A stretch of DNA of 64,000 nt, from the NCBI RefSeq assembly GCF_007748035.1, contig NZ_CP036278.1:4898001-4962000 (forward strand). Direction: 5' to 3'. Positions 49,402 to 58,422 of the stretch are shown piece by piece. The translations under genes and the position numbers were made by a program. The notes beneath the pieces are model-generated. The model had not been told where the DNA came from and did not search any database. It saw only the letters and a program-made list of their open reading frames with translations. How positions within the stretch are numbered: the first letter of the stretch is position 1; each line of letters starts with the position of its first letter. The DNA comes from Aeoliella mucimassa (GTDB lineage Bacteria > Planctomycetota > Planctomycetia > Pirellulales > Lacipirellulaceae).

Positions 49402-49505
49402 ATGGAGAAGAAAGGAGAAGCGAAATCGTCCAAGCTACAGACAAAAAACGCTTGAAGTATCAGCAGGTAGTCTGCAATCAACTGATCAACTATTGCTACT
49501 CATGC

Positions 49506-51263
49506 CTACTCTTTTAGTCGCATTCCAAATATTCCACCATCATCAGTGGCATCCGTAATTGCCACATCATTTTGATACGAAAAAGGATCGAAACCAGTAC
49601 TAAATTCTGCTGCGGCCAACTGATCGGAGTTGATACAAACAATGTACTGAAACTTCTTCAATTTGGCTTGCTCGGCACCAATCTCGATTGCCTTTGCTAC
49701 TTGCCTACTATCCATGCCATCAAAAAGGTGGCTGTCATGGATAAGAAAGCCAGGACCACCAGACTGTTGCCTTGACCAGAGTACAGCGAGTGTCATGTCA
49801 AAGCAGAAAATCTGCATGTTCCGAATACCCTTGCTCTCCTTCCCTTCCACATTGACCGAGAACTCAGGCCCATTGTCTTTTGGCTCTACTACAAGACTAC
49901 CTTCATGATCAGAAATTCGCTTGGAAAACTCTTCGAAAATTATAATGGACTCTCCCAAGAGATCTGCTTTTTCATCTAAATGTGCTATAAGGTCTTTCTT
50001 GATCTGAGCTCTTTCAATAGTCAATTCCGTAGAAGTTGAATCTAACTGCTTAGCGAGAGCTACTTTCTTCTTGAGCTCTTCAACTGAAGCCCTTTGCCTA
50101 GAAAGCTCTTCCTGCAATTTTGAAAATTGGTCGAGCGCACCGTGGCTATTAAGTGTGTGCATGATCTCTTTTCGTCGAGTATCACACTCAGCCATCTTGG
50201 CATTACGCTTATCAATTTCGGATATAGCATCATCAATCTCACCCTGCAAATGAATACGCCGGTTCCGAATCACAGCAGAGTGAAACTCACGCACATCATC
50301 AAGTCGCTTACGCACAAGACCAGGTAAGACTACACCAACTTCTTTATAGAGCTCTTCGATCACAGACTCTTCTGGCGGTGTCTCTCCTTCAAGTTGCATA
50401 CTAAGCGATTCAATTCGCTCCATATCCAGAGTATTTTCACTGGTCAACTCTGAGATCATAACAGCTAAGCTCGAAGCCTCTTTTTCTAGCTCGTGGTACT
50501 CTGGAAGAACTTGATACTCAGAAAGTTCTTCACTGAGCTTTTTGGCTTCTCGCTCAGCGACTGTCAGCTTCGTTCGAAGTTCCCCGACATTGCCAATTAA
50601 GGCTCCAAGCGCACCGCTCTTTGCTTCTTTCCTCAGTGCCGCCAATGATTTTTCATTCAGCCGTACCTGCTGCAGCTTGTGGGGTATCTGCCAATCCAAC
50701 CCAAACAGATAGGCAAGATTTACTTGCACATTCCAATTCTGTTGCTGAGTAGAATTCTTTTGTGCTTCCTGAAATCCACCGCTTGAATCACGTCGCACAA
50801 AATAAGAGATCATCGATCTAAAAGTAGGTCCATAAGGCTCTATATCATCTGAAACAGAAAACATCATTTTGCCAAGAACATTCCTCCAGTCGTTTTCACT
50901 GATCCTATGATCACCTGTAGGAATATCAATCTTTGGCTTAACTGGCCAGTTGGAAAAATCGCCATCGACGACAAGCTGCCCCTTACTTCCTCCACAGCGA
51001 GAAACAGTGGTTTTCTGCCCCCCCAAATCGAAGGTCATCGAGAACTGCTTGTCTTCAAGTGATGTCGAACGAAAGATCGAATCAGCTTCGCAACGTGAAC
51101 CGAGCAAGAAGTCGATAATACGAATGAGACTGGACTTGCCAGATCCGTTCCTAGTCTGCCGAGTTGTTGCTCCTTGACTCTTCTCAGCAACAATCAGATT
51201 CAAACCAGAACGCAACCTGACAGGCTTAAAAGTCGCAAGTGAGCTACTTATTGCATGAATCAC
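49506..51263 (-). CDS. ABC-3C system SMC-like ATPase (DUF2326-type)
   Basis: From GTG 51263 (TGAGG upstream, 20-bp overlap with the middle component) the 585-residue product has an N-terminal ABC ATPase half with Walker A NGSGKSS near residue 39 and an RLRSGLNLIVAEKS lead-in. A long charged coiled-coil fills about 190-430. A C-terminal ATPase half has a Walker B-like FLIHDS and the following IVCINSDQ. This is the RecN/SMC-like plan with DUF2326 features, found as the ATPase of ABC three-component conflict systems. Codons are AT-richer than the surroundings. Its role is probably to sense or translocate on nucleic acid. Confidence 0.82.
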   Translation of the reverse strand: MIHAISSSLATFKPVRLRSGLNLIVAEKSQGATTRQTRNGSGKSSLIRIIDFLLGSRCEADSIFRSTSLEDKQFSMTFDLGGQKTTVSRCGGSKGQLVVDGDFSNWPVKPKIDIPTGDHRISENDWRNVLGKMMFSVSDDIEPYGPTFRSMISYFVRRDSSGGFQEAQKNSTQQQNWNVQVNLAYLFGLDWQIPHKLQQVRLNEKSLAALRKEAKSGALGALIGNVGELRTKLTVAEREAKKLSEELSEYQVLPEYHELEKEASSLAVMISELTSENTLDMERIESLSMQLEGETPPEESVIEELYKEVGVVLPGLVRKRLDDVREFHSAVIRNRRIHLQGEIDDAISEIDKRNAKMAECDTRRKEIMHTLNSHGALDQFSKLQEELSRQRASVEELKKKVALAKQLDSTSTELTIERAQIKKDLIAHLDEKADLLGESIIIFEEFSKRISDHEGSLVVEPKDNGPEFSVNVEGKESKGIRNMQIFCFDMTLAVLWSRQQSGGPGFLIHDSHLFDGMDSRQVAKAIEIGAEQAKLKKFQYIVCINSDQLAAAEFSTGFDPFSYQNDVAITDATDDGGIFGMRLKE

Positions 51264-51504
51264 TCGATACCTCACGTCGACAAAGTCTGTGCCCACGCAG
51301 TTCCACTGCATCTAATGTGTATAACATCGCGATAGCAAGTGTGAACCAATCAAATGACAATCGTCGATTACTGTGGAGACTCAATTCTTGAATCTCCAGC
51401 CAAAGTACAGAGATAGACTTTGGTTGCTCAATTAACTTGATGATTTCAGCTCCAATCGCAATCAAAGATCGATCACTCTGAAGGTGCTTGGTTGGAAGAA
51501 TCAT
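51244..51504 (-). CDS. ABC-3C middle component (MC6-like)
   Basis: The 86-residue product matches the small middle component in size and pattern: MILPTKHLQSDRSLIAIGAE, then LSFDWFTLAIAMLYTLDAVEL and a basic end. Its ATG overlaps the effector stop in an ATGA. Its own stop lies inside the ATPase start region, so all three genes are translationally coupled. In ABC-3C systems this component is thought to link ATPase and effector. The MC6 subtype is recalled by pattern, not confirmed by search. Confidence 0.75.
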   Translation of the reverse strand: MILPTKHLQSDRSLIAIGAEIIKLIEQPKSISVLWLEIQELSLHSNRRLSFDWFTLAIAMLYTLDAVELRGHRLCRREVSSDSCNK

Positions 51505-52412
51505 GATTCGGGCACGTTCTCAAAAATGTCACAACTCTCGAAGAAGTGTGAGATTACTGCTGTAACACCAGCCTGCTGAGAAGGTACTGTGAAGTGGTTG
51601 CCACCAGCAAAGTCCCATAAAGTCTCAAATGTTTCATCGGGCGATATAGAAGACTCACGACAAGCAGCATATTTCTTTCGAAATCCTTCGGCAATCTCCT
51701 CGCCAATCGTTGGGTCAGTCATTCCATCGAAGTACTGTGCAACTTTCCGAAGCTTTGAACGGCCTCCTCTCAGTATGTGCTGATTGTACTCATTTAATTG
51801 GTTGTATTCCAATTTTTTGGAATCTGGAATTGTGATGTCTCCAAGTGGCAGAGGATCTGCTTTAACTGCAGCTAGATGCTGCACAACATCCCGGATGGCA
51901 GGCATTTCTAGCCTGGCCATTTCCTGTGAATTTGGAACCTCACCAAGCAAGTCATTCAACTGGTCTTCAGAAAGCCGAGACTCCATCAACCTCCAAAGAC
52001 TTTCAAAAGTCCACACTTCACAGGAAATGTCCGGATTACTTTGCCTCAGCCCAAGGAGAGTAACCCCAATTTCTTTGGTCAGTCCTTCGTCATTGTGGAC
52101 AAAGACAAACTTCTCCATTTGAACATCGTGGGAGGTAACTGTCTCGAGAGCTTTGTTGAAGTCTGATTCAATCTTATCCCTCAAGGTTGAATTAGTAGTA
52201 CTTCGAGGTGCATAGACTGCAACCACAGCGTTTTGACTAAGGATGATCCCATCGAGTCCACCATCGCCCTGCGTTAGGCGAATGACCAAGTAGTCACCCA
52301 CAAATCCAAATTCAAATATTCTGCCAACCCATGCTTGAAACTCTTGGCGTTTCAGTTCCAAATAACTGTTTTTCGCATGAAGGCGAAACATACTACGCTG
52401 AAAACGATCCAT
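51501..52412 (-). CDS. ABC-3C effector with putative nuclease-like N-terminus
   Basis: The 303-residue product opens with a domain holding EFQAWVGRIFEF and GDGGLDGIIL followed by VVAVYAPR. This is the DG...YAP arrangement seen in restriction-endonuclease-like domains of ABC-3C effectors. The remaining part (about 130-303) is a helical C-terminal domain, probably the part that docks to the middle component. The usual Gln before the YAP motif is Ala-Val here, so activity is uncertain. Start chosen at ATG 52412; ATG 52394 and TTG 52418 are alternatives. It is the first gene of the operon. Confidence 0.7.
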   Translation of the reverse strand: MDRFQRSMFRLHAKNSYLELKRQEFQAWVGRIFEFGFVGDYLVIRLTQGDGGLDGIILSQNAVVAVYAPRSTTNSTLRDKIESDFNKALETVTSHDVQMEKFVFVHNDEGLTKEIGVTLLGLRQSNPDISCEVWTFESLWRLMESRLSEDQLNDLLGEVPNSQEMARLEMPAIRDVVQHLAAVKADPLPLGDITIPDSKKLEYNQLNEYNQHILRGGRSKLRKVAQYFDGMTDPTIGEEIAEGFRKKYAACRESSISPDETFETLWDFAGGNHFTVPSQQAGVTAVISHFFESCDIFENVPES

Positions 52413-52792
52413 CGGCAAACGCCAGATTATGAGAATAGCTTACCTACGGTGTACAAACACACAAATTCAAGAGTGCAGTTCATCATTGTAGTGGACAAGT
52501 CGCTCCAGAGTAAACGTAAGAGTTCCCCATTTAAACGACGACAATTCACCTAATAGTAAATTGGTATCGGTTTTGCGGCCATTTGCCCTCATAGATTCGA
52601 GATGCAAAGCTAGAAGTTCTCCCTGAGAGGAAGATAACTCCTCACGAGCCACAATACAATCATGTTCTGAGAGACAACAGCAGTATCCTGCCACGCAGGT
52701 CTTCTATCCAAACTGGTGTCTTCGAGAAAACTGCTATATTGCTCAACACTGATAAGTCAGAAATGTGGGAAGCCATAACATTCGCTCCCACC
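52413..52792. other. Upstream region of ABC-3C operon
   Basis: About 380 AT-rich bases between the operon and the YgiQ gene stop. A minus-strand frame of 75 codons (52467-52694, GTG or internal ATG start) has protein-like composition (ELSSSQGELLALHLESM) but no ribosome site. It is not a confident gene. The operon's promoter should lie here. Confidence 0.5.
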
Positions 52793-54826
52793 TTAACTCC
52801 GGTCCGGACGGTACCCCTTGCCCGGCGCGCGGCGGGATTGTTTGCGTTTCCCTTTTTTCTTCTTGCCATCGGCTTTGTCGTTGCCGTGGACGTAGTCGCC
52901 GCGGAACCGGGCGTTCGCGTCTTTGCGGCGGGCTTTGAACGCTTCGGGCGGGGGATTCTCGGGGATCAGCGCGTCGCAGCCTCCGCCGATCAGGTCTTCG
53001 CGTCCTGCTTTCAACAGAGCCTTGCGAACCTCGAAGTAGTTCTCGGGCTTAAAGAACTGCATCAGCGCGCGTTGCATCTTGCGATCGTTCAGCTTGCTGG
53101 CGACATGCACCGGCTTCTTGGTAAACGGATCGATGCCGGTGTAGTACATGGCCGTGGCCACGTCGAACGGCGCAGGAATAAAGTCCTGCACCTGATCGGG
53201 CCGGTAGCCCGACCGCTTGAGAAAGATCGCCAGGTCGATCATCGCATGCAGGTCGCTACCGGGATGGCTGGCAATGAAGTACGGCACGATGTGCTGCTTC
53301 TTGCCCGCTTTCTTCGACTCCTCTTTGAACACCTCGGTGAACTTTTCGAAGTCGTCGTTGCTCGGCTTTCGCATCTTGTTGAGCACGTCGGGGTCGGTAT
53401 GCTCGGGGGCGACCTTCAACAGGCCACCGACGTGATGCTGCACCAGGTCGCGCATGTACTCGGGCGAGAGCCGGGCGAGGTCCATGCGGATGCCGCTGGA
53501 GACCAGCACCTTTTTGATGCCGGGCGTTTCGCGAGCGTCTTTCATCAACTCGATCAGCGGGCCGTGGTCGGTGCCGAGCAGTTTGCAAACCGTGGGGTGC
53601 ACGCACGATTGCCGGCGGCAGACCGCTTCGACTTCCGGCTTGGTGCACTTCATCTCGTACATATTGGCCGTGGGGCCACCGATGTCGCTCACGATGCCCT
53701 TGAAGTCGGGCGAGGCCGACATTTGCTCCAGCTCGCCGAGGATCGACTGCTTGCTGCGCGACTGGATGATGCGGCCCTGGTGGGTGGTGATGGAGCAGAA
53801 CGTACAACCGCCGAAACAGCCACGCATGATGGTGACCGAGTCTTTGATCATGTCGAACGCGGGGATCGGCTCGCTGTAACTCGGGTGCGGCACCCGCGTG
53901 TAGGGCAGCCCATATAAGCGGTCCATCACTTCTTGCGAAACCGGTAGCGGCGGCGCGTTGGCCACCACCGCCTGACGGTCGTGCCATTGCACGAGCCGTT
54001 TGGCGTTGTAGGGGTTGGTTTCGTTGTGGATCATCTTGGTCGCTTCGGCGAAGGCGTACTTGTCGTCGCGAACCGCTTCGAAGCTGGGGATCTCGAGGGC
54101 GTCGTCGGGCGGGGTCTCGGACGCCCCCATCGCGTAGGCAACGCCGCGCATGTCGCGCAGGTCTTTCACGGTCTCGCCTTGTTCGAGCCGACGGGCGATT
54201 TCGACGATGGCGTCCTCGCCCATGCCGTAGACCAAGAGGTCGGCTTTGCAGTCGAGCAGGATCGAGCGGCGGACTTTCTCGCTCCAGTAGTCGTAGTGGG
54301 CGAGCCGCCGCAGCGAGGCCTCGACTCCCCCCGCGATCACCGGCACCCCTTTGAACGCCTCGCGGGCGCGCTGGCAGTAGGAGAGCGTCGCCCGGTCGGG
54401 CCGCAACCCAATCCGCCCGCCCGGCGAGTAAGCATCGCTGTTGCGGACCTTACGATTGGCGGTGTAGTGGTTGATCATCGAGTCCATATTGCCACCGCTG
54501 ATGGCAAAGAACAGCCGCGGCCGGCCAAAGGTCTTCCAGGCTTCGCAGCTGTGCCAGTCGGGCTGGCTGACGATGCCGACGCGGTAGCCAGCGGCCTCGA
54601 GAACCCGCCCGAGCAAGGCCATCGCGAAGCTCGGATGGTCGACATAAGCGTCGCCGGAGACGAACACGATGTCGACTTCGTCCCACCCGCGGGCGCGCAT
54701 TTCTTCGGCGTTCACAGGGAGCGGCGGGCTCGGCGCGACACCCTGATGCGAGACAATCGGCAGCGACGCCAGGGCATCGGCCGTCTGGCCAGGAGACGGG
54801 GGATTATTGATAATGGGGAGTTGCAT
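52793..54826 (-). CDS. YgiQ family radical SAM protein (UPF0313)
   Basis: From ATG 54826 the 677-residue product has the YgiQ N-terminal cobalamin-like fold ([17 protein letters not shown]). A radical SAM core with the CxxxCxxC cluster in [12 protein letters not shown] follows, then [20 protein letters not shown] and the family C-terminus with Cys/Lys/Arg-rich tail. These enzymes use a 4Fe-4S cluster to cleave S-adenosylmethionine; the YgiQ reaction is unknown. The C-terminal low-complexity basic tail ([16 protein letters not shown]) is longer than usual. Confidence 0.93.
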   Translation of the reverse strand: MQLPIINNPPSPGQTADALASLPIVSHQGVAPSPPLPVNAEEMRARGWDEVDIVFVSGDAYVDHPSFAMALLGRVLEAAGYRVGIVSQPDWHSCEAWKTFGRPRLFFAISGGNMDSMINHYTANRKVRNSDAYSPGGRIGLRPDRATLSYCQRAREAFKGVPVIAGGVEASLRRLAHYDYWSEKVRRSILLDCKADLLVYGMGEDAIVEIARRLEQGETVKDLRDMRGVAYAMGASETPPDDALEIPSFEAVRDDKYAFAEATKMIHNETNPYNAKRLVQWHDRQAVVANAPPLPVSQEVMDRLYGLPYTRVPHPSYSEPIPAFDMIKDSVTIMRGCFGGCTFCSITTHQGRIIQSRSKQSILGELEQMSASPDFKGIVSDIGGPTANMYEMKCTKPEVEAVCRRQSCVHPTVCKLLGTDHGPLIELMKDARETPGIKKVLVSSGIRMDLARLSPEYMRDLVQHHVGGLLKVAPEHTDPDVLNKMRKPSNDDFEKFTEVFKEESKKAGKKQHIVPYFIASHPGSDLHAMIDLAIFLKRSGYRPDQVQDFIPAPFDVATAMYYTGIDPFTKKPVHVASKLNDRKMQRALMQFFKPENYFEVRKALLKAGREDLIGGGCDALIPENPPPEAFKARRKDANARFRGDYVHGNDKADGKKKKGKRKQSRRAPGKGYRPDRS

Positions 54827-55091
54827 GTCCCGATTATACACAGCCATGCGGCCATCAGACAGGCGTTCGCTGAGCGACTAGCGGTGGATAGCTACCTTGC
54901 AGGTTGGCGTTCGCGCTAGCATCGCTACGAACCAGGTGCGGCAAAGCCCGCCGAGGGCCGCCCCCTGCCCCCATACAAAGCGGCAACCAATCGCTATAAT
55001 CGCACGCAAACCAGCTTTGGATCTGGCTCGGCCGCCATGGCGAGTCGGGCTGCCTTACGTCAGACATTCCCTTCGAACGACCTAAACGTCC

Positions 55092-56882
55092 ATGTCCCTT
55101 ATCGTACAGAAATTTGGTGGAACCAGCGTCGCCGACGCGGAGAAGATTCGTACCGCCGCACGACGGGCGATTCGCGCCCAGCAGGCGGGCAATCAGGTGG
55201 TGATGGTCGTGAGCGCCATGGGCAAGAACACCGACCTGCTGGTCGACCTGGCTGCCCAGGTGTGCCAAGGTGGCGGCGACGCTCCCGCTCGCGAAATGGA
55301 CATGCTCCTCTCGACCGGCGAGCAGGTTTCGGTCGCCCTGATGGCGATGGCCGTGCACGACCTCGGCGCGAAGGCGGTGAGCCTGACCGGCGGGCAGATC
55401 GGCATCCACACCGACAGCTCGCACACCAAGGCCCGCATTCGCTCGATCTCCACCGAGCGAGTTCGCAAGCTGCTCGACGCGGGCAACATAGTGATCGCGT
55501 GCGGTTTCCAAGGCATCGACGACGACTGGAACATCACCACGCTCGGCCGCGGCGGCAGCGACACTTCGGCCGTCGCCCTGGCGGCGGTGCTCGGCGCCTC
55601 GCAGTGCGAAATCTACACCGACGTCGACGGCGTGTTTACCACCGACCCACGACTGGTGGCCGAAGCCCGCAAGATGGATCGTGTGAGCCACGACGAAATG
55701 CTGGAGCTGGCGAGCCTCGGCGCGGGCGTGATGCATAGCCGTTCGATTGAGTTCGGCAAGAAATTCTGCGTGCCGATCCACGTGAAGAACAGTGCAGTGT
55801 TCACCGACGAGCCGGGCACCGTGATCAGCACCGAATCGGAGTGCGCCGACCGCCCGGTAAGCGGGGCCGCGCTGACCAAGGACGAAGCCCGTGTGACCGT
55901 GCGGCACATCCCCGACCAACCCGGCACGAGCCAGGCGATTTTCTCCCGCCTGGCGGCCAAGAACGTGACGGTCGACATGATCGTGCAGAACCTGGGAGCC
56001 GGCGGCACCGCCGACATTAGCTTCACGGTTCCGGAGAGCGACCTGAAGCGAGCGATGGAAGCATTGCGGGAGGCCACCGCTGAGTTAGGCGGGGGAGATG
56101 TTTCGTACGATGAAGACGTCGCGAAGATCTCGATCGTCGGTCTCGGCATGGCCACCCAAAGCGGCGTGGCAGATCGCATGTTCCGCTCGCTCGCCGAGAT
56201 GGGCATCAACATCATTGCCATCACCACTAGCGATATCAAAGTGTCGGTGCTCGTCGAACGCGCCCGCATGACCGACGCCCTGCGGGCGGTGCACCGCGAG
56301 TTTGAACTCGACAAGCCGCCGCACGAGCGGGCCACGTTTGGCGAACCCACGACCCCCGGAAAGCAAGCCGACGCGGTCGACGTAGTCGCCAAGCTGCAAC
56401 ACATGGAAGACCTTACCATCCATGGCGTCGCGCTCGACACCGAGCAGGCCCGGGTTTCGATCTCCAACGTAACCGACGTTCCTGGCATCGCTGCCGAGGT
56501 GTTCGAAGCGGTCGCCAGCCAGGGCGTGCTGGTCGACATGATCGTGCAAAGCGTCGGTGAAGATGGCCGCACGAACCTGAGCTTCACGGTTCCTCAGAAC
56601 GATCTGGCGAAAGCTGGCAAGATCATCCAGGAACTCATCGACCGTGTCGGCGGCGAAATGACCACCTGCGATAAGATCGCCATCCTCACCGTGACCGGCG
56701 TCGGCATTCGCAGCCATACTGGAGTCGGCACCCGGATGTTCCAAGCGTTGTACGACGCTGGTATCAACGTCGACATGATCTCGACCAGCGAAGTCCGCGT
56801 GAACGTGGTGGTCGACGGCCCCCAAGGCGAAACCGGTCTGGCCGCCTTGAAGCAAGTGTTCGCGGATGTGATCGAGCGTTAA
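55092..56882 (+). CDS. lysC: Aspartate kinase with doubled ACT region
   Basis: The 596-residue enzyme has the kinase opening IVQKFGGTSVADAEKI, the ATP-site TTLGRGGSDTSAVAL and the Asp-rich YTDVDGVFTTDPR. The regulatory half has two ACT pairs instead of one; repeat units at about 265 and 440 share motifs like VDMIVQ and LSFTVP. It phosphorylates aspartate, the first step to lysine, threonine and methionine. Doubled ACT aspartokinases of about 600 residues occur in cyanobacteria and planctomycetes. It is the only copy here; hom lies 9 kb away. Confidence 0.94.
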   Translation: MSLIVQKFGGTSVADAEKIRTAARRAIRAQQAGNQVVMVVSAMGKNTDLLVDLAAQVCQGGGDAPAREMDMLLSTGEQVSVALMAMAVHDLGAKAVSLTGGQIGIHTDSSHTKARIRSISTERVRKLLDAGNIVIACGFQGIDDDWNITTLGRGGSDTSAVALAAVLGASQCEIYTDVDGVFTTDPRLVAEARKMDRVSHDEMLELASLGAGVMHSRSIEFGKKFCVPIHVKNSAVFTDEPGTVISTESECADRPVSGAALTKDEARVTVRHIPDQPGTSQAIFSRLAAKNVTVDMIVQNLGAGGTADISFTVPESDLKRAMEALREATAELGGGDVSYDEDVAKISIVGLGMATQSGVADRMFRSLAEMGINIIAITTSDIKVSVLVERARMTDALRAVHREFELDKPPHERATFGEPTTPGKQADAVDVVAKLQHMEDLTIHGVALDTEQARVSISNVTDVPGIAAEVFEAVASQGVLVDMIVQSVGEDGRTNLSFTVPQNDLAKAGKIIQELIDRVGGEMTTCDKIAILTVTGVGIRSHTGVGTRMFQALYDAGINVDMISTSEVRVNVVVDGPQGETGLAALKQVFADVIER

Positions 56883-56937
56883 AGCAAGAACACACGAACC
56901 GCCAGCCGTACCGCCACGCGGTGCGTGAACCAAGAAC

Positions 56938-57756
56938 TTATGGCGTTTGAGCTTTGGAAATCAACCGCGCGAGATCGCCGAAAGTGGTGATCCCCTCGGG
57001 GAGTGGGTTGCGAAACTGATCAGCAATCGAACCGAGAAAGCAAAGCACAATTGCCGGCAGACCAATGGCTGCCACAGCAACCATCCACATGGCCGGGAAG
57101 ATATCGTCCCAGATAAGCAGGAATGCCGCTGCTATGGCAAGTACCGCTGCTACGAAGAGCGAAACTCCGTAGGAAGTCTCGAGCCAAGCTTCGGAAGCCG
57201 TTTTACGCAACGCGGGTAGTACAAAACCAGAAGCCCACCCCGCACGGCCCCACAAAGTTCGGGTCTTCGAATTCCCCAACTGACCAAAGATGGAGGTCGA
57301 CGGACCGACTCGCTTGCCTTGCAGCTCGGGCAAGTCGCATAAGCCGCGAAACGCCCCGGCTGGTCTGCAGTGCACACCAAATACGGTGACCGGATCAAAC
57401 GAGGCCCCCGGCGCACGGCGAGCGATGAACTCGGCCATCTTGCGAACCGTAATCTTGCGACTAGTTTCGTCCTGCCAGTCTTGCCACAAGCGTTTCCCCT
57501 CGCTGGGGCTTACCCACTGACTGAGGGGCAACTTGAGCCAAACAATCCAATGTCGCTCGTTCGACTTGAAGCCAAAGTAGTCCGACAACTCCATCAAAAA
57601 CCACAACGGGCAGTCGTGACTCTCTTTCACATCATCGTAGTACTTGCTTACTGAAGCGTCGGGATGGAGTACTAACTCTTCATCCACGTGCTCCGTCACG
57701 TAAGCCTGAATGCCGCGGAGGACCTGCTCGGTCGTAAAAAGCGCTGGAGCTTCCAT
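56938..57756 (-). CDS. Hypothetical membrane protein with two C-terminal helices
   Basis: From ATG 57756 the 272-residue product has a soluble N-terminal domain of about 170 residues (EQVLRGIQAYVTEHVDEELV, then WFLMELSDYFGFKSNERHWI). Two strong transmembrane helices follow (about 190-212 and 216-240) before a short cytosolic tail. No family is recognised. It starts 16 bases after the DUF151 nuclease-like gene on the same strand, so both are probably one operon. Confidence 0.68.
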   Translation of the reverse strand: MEAPALFTTEQVLRGIQAYVTEHVDEELVLHPDASVSKYYDDVKESHDCPLWFLMELSDYFGFKSNERHWIVWLKLPLSQWVSPSEGKRLWQDWQDETSRKITVRKMAEFIARRAPGASFDPVTVFGVHCRPAGAFRGLCDLPELQGKRVGPSTSIFGQLGNSKTRTLWGRAGWASGFVLPALRKTASEAWLETSYGVSLFVAAVLAIAAAFLLIWDDIFPAMWMVAVAAIGLPAIVLCFLGSIADQFRNPLPEGITTFGDLARLISKAQTP

Positions 57757-57772
57757 GACTGCACCAGGCTCC

Positions 57773-58177
57773 TTACCCTTCGTTTTCGATCTCGGTAAAC
57801 ACTTCTTCGGCCACGTAGATCGGTAGCGGAGGGTCACAGGTCACCGCGACTGCGATGGCATCCGACGGGCGGGAGTCGATTTCGATCAGCTCCCCTTCGT
57901 GGCGAATTCGCAGCTGGGCGTAGTACGTGTGCTCGTGCAACGAGCTGATGACTACGTCCTGAAACTCGCCGCCCATCGCCTCGACGGTGCCGACCAGCAG
58001 GTCGTGCGTCAGCGGACGGGGGGTGTCGATGTTCTTCACGCGACGATCGATGCTCGTCGCTTCGAAAATTCCAATGAGTATGGGGAACGCACGGTCGCCG
58101 TCTACTTCTTTCAAGTAGATTACTTGACTGTCGTTGATTTCGCTGATGATGATCCGCGAGAGCTCCATGGCAACGGG
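57773..58177 (-). CDS. DUF151 bifunctional nuclease-like protein
   Basis: The 134-residue product shows the family's core: MELSRIIISEINDSQVIYLK, then RAFPILIGIFEATSIDRRV, TPRPLTHDLLVGTVEAMGGE and DSRPSDAIAVAVTCDPP. DUF151 proteins have been described with DNase and RNase activity in plants and bacteria. AGAAGG lies before ATG 58177; an in-frame ATG at 58165 also exists. It leads a two-gene operon with the next membrane protein. Confidence 0.88.
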   Translation of the reverse strand, partial: PVAMELSRIIISEINDSQVIYLKEVDGDRAFPILIGIFEATSIDRRVKNIDTPRPLTHDLLVGTVEAMGGEFQDVVISSLHEHTYYAQLRIRHEGELIEIDSRPSDAIAVAVTCDPPLPIYVAEEVFTEIENEG

Positions 58178-58422
58178 CATGTCGCGATTCCTTCTGCAAG
58201 TTGACGATGTAAGTCTGCCTGTAACCCGCAACATTTCTCACGACGGAGTGAATGCTAGCAATTCAGCATCACGTGGGTCGGTTGTTTTATTATAGCTAGC
58301 TAAGGCGACCCGGGACAGCACATTCGTTGGCCAGATATCTTGAGTGGGCTTGAGCCGTAGCGGGCGATTTCGTACAAGCCAGCAAAACTCTTCCGATCTT
58401 CCCCAACCTTCAGGTCGTCGCA

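Larger units (their letters stand above)
48555..49505. other. 950-bp non-coding region with repeats
   Basis: Several frames are open on both strands, but none has a supported start or recognisable product. It contains the second GGGAATCTATT cluster (49046-49211), GC-rich stretches without obvious structure, and the second 43-bp direct repeat (49359-49401). It separates the CBS gene from the ABC-3C operon. Confidence 0.55.

Noticed and set aside
54855-55919. Long minus-strand frame overlapping lysC
   Set aside because: Lies mainly opposite the conserved aspartate kinase and shows no protein family features.
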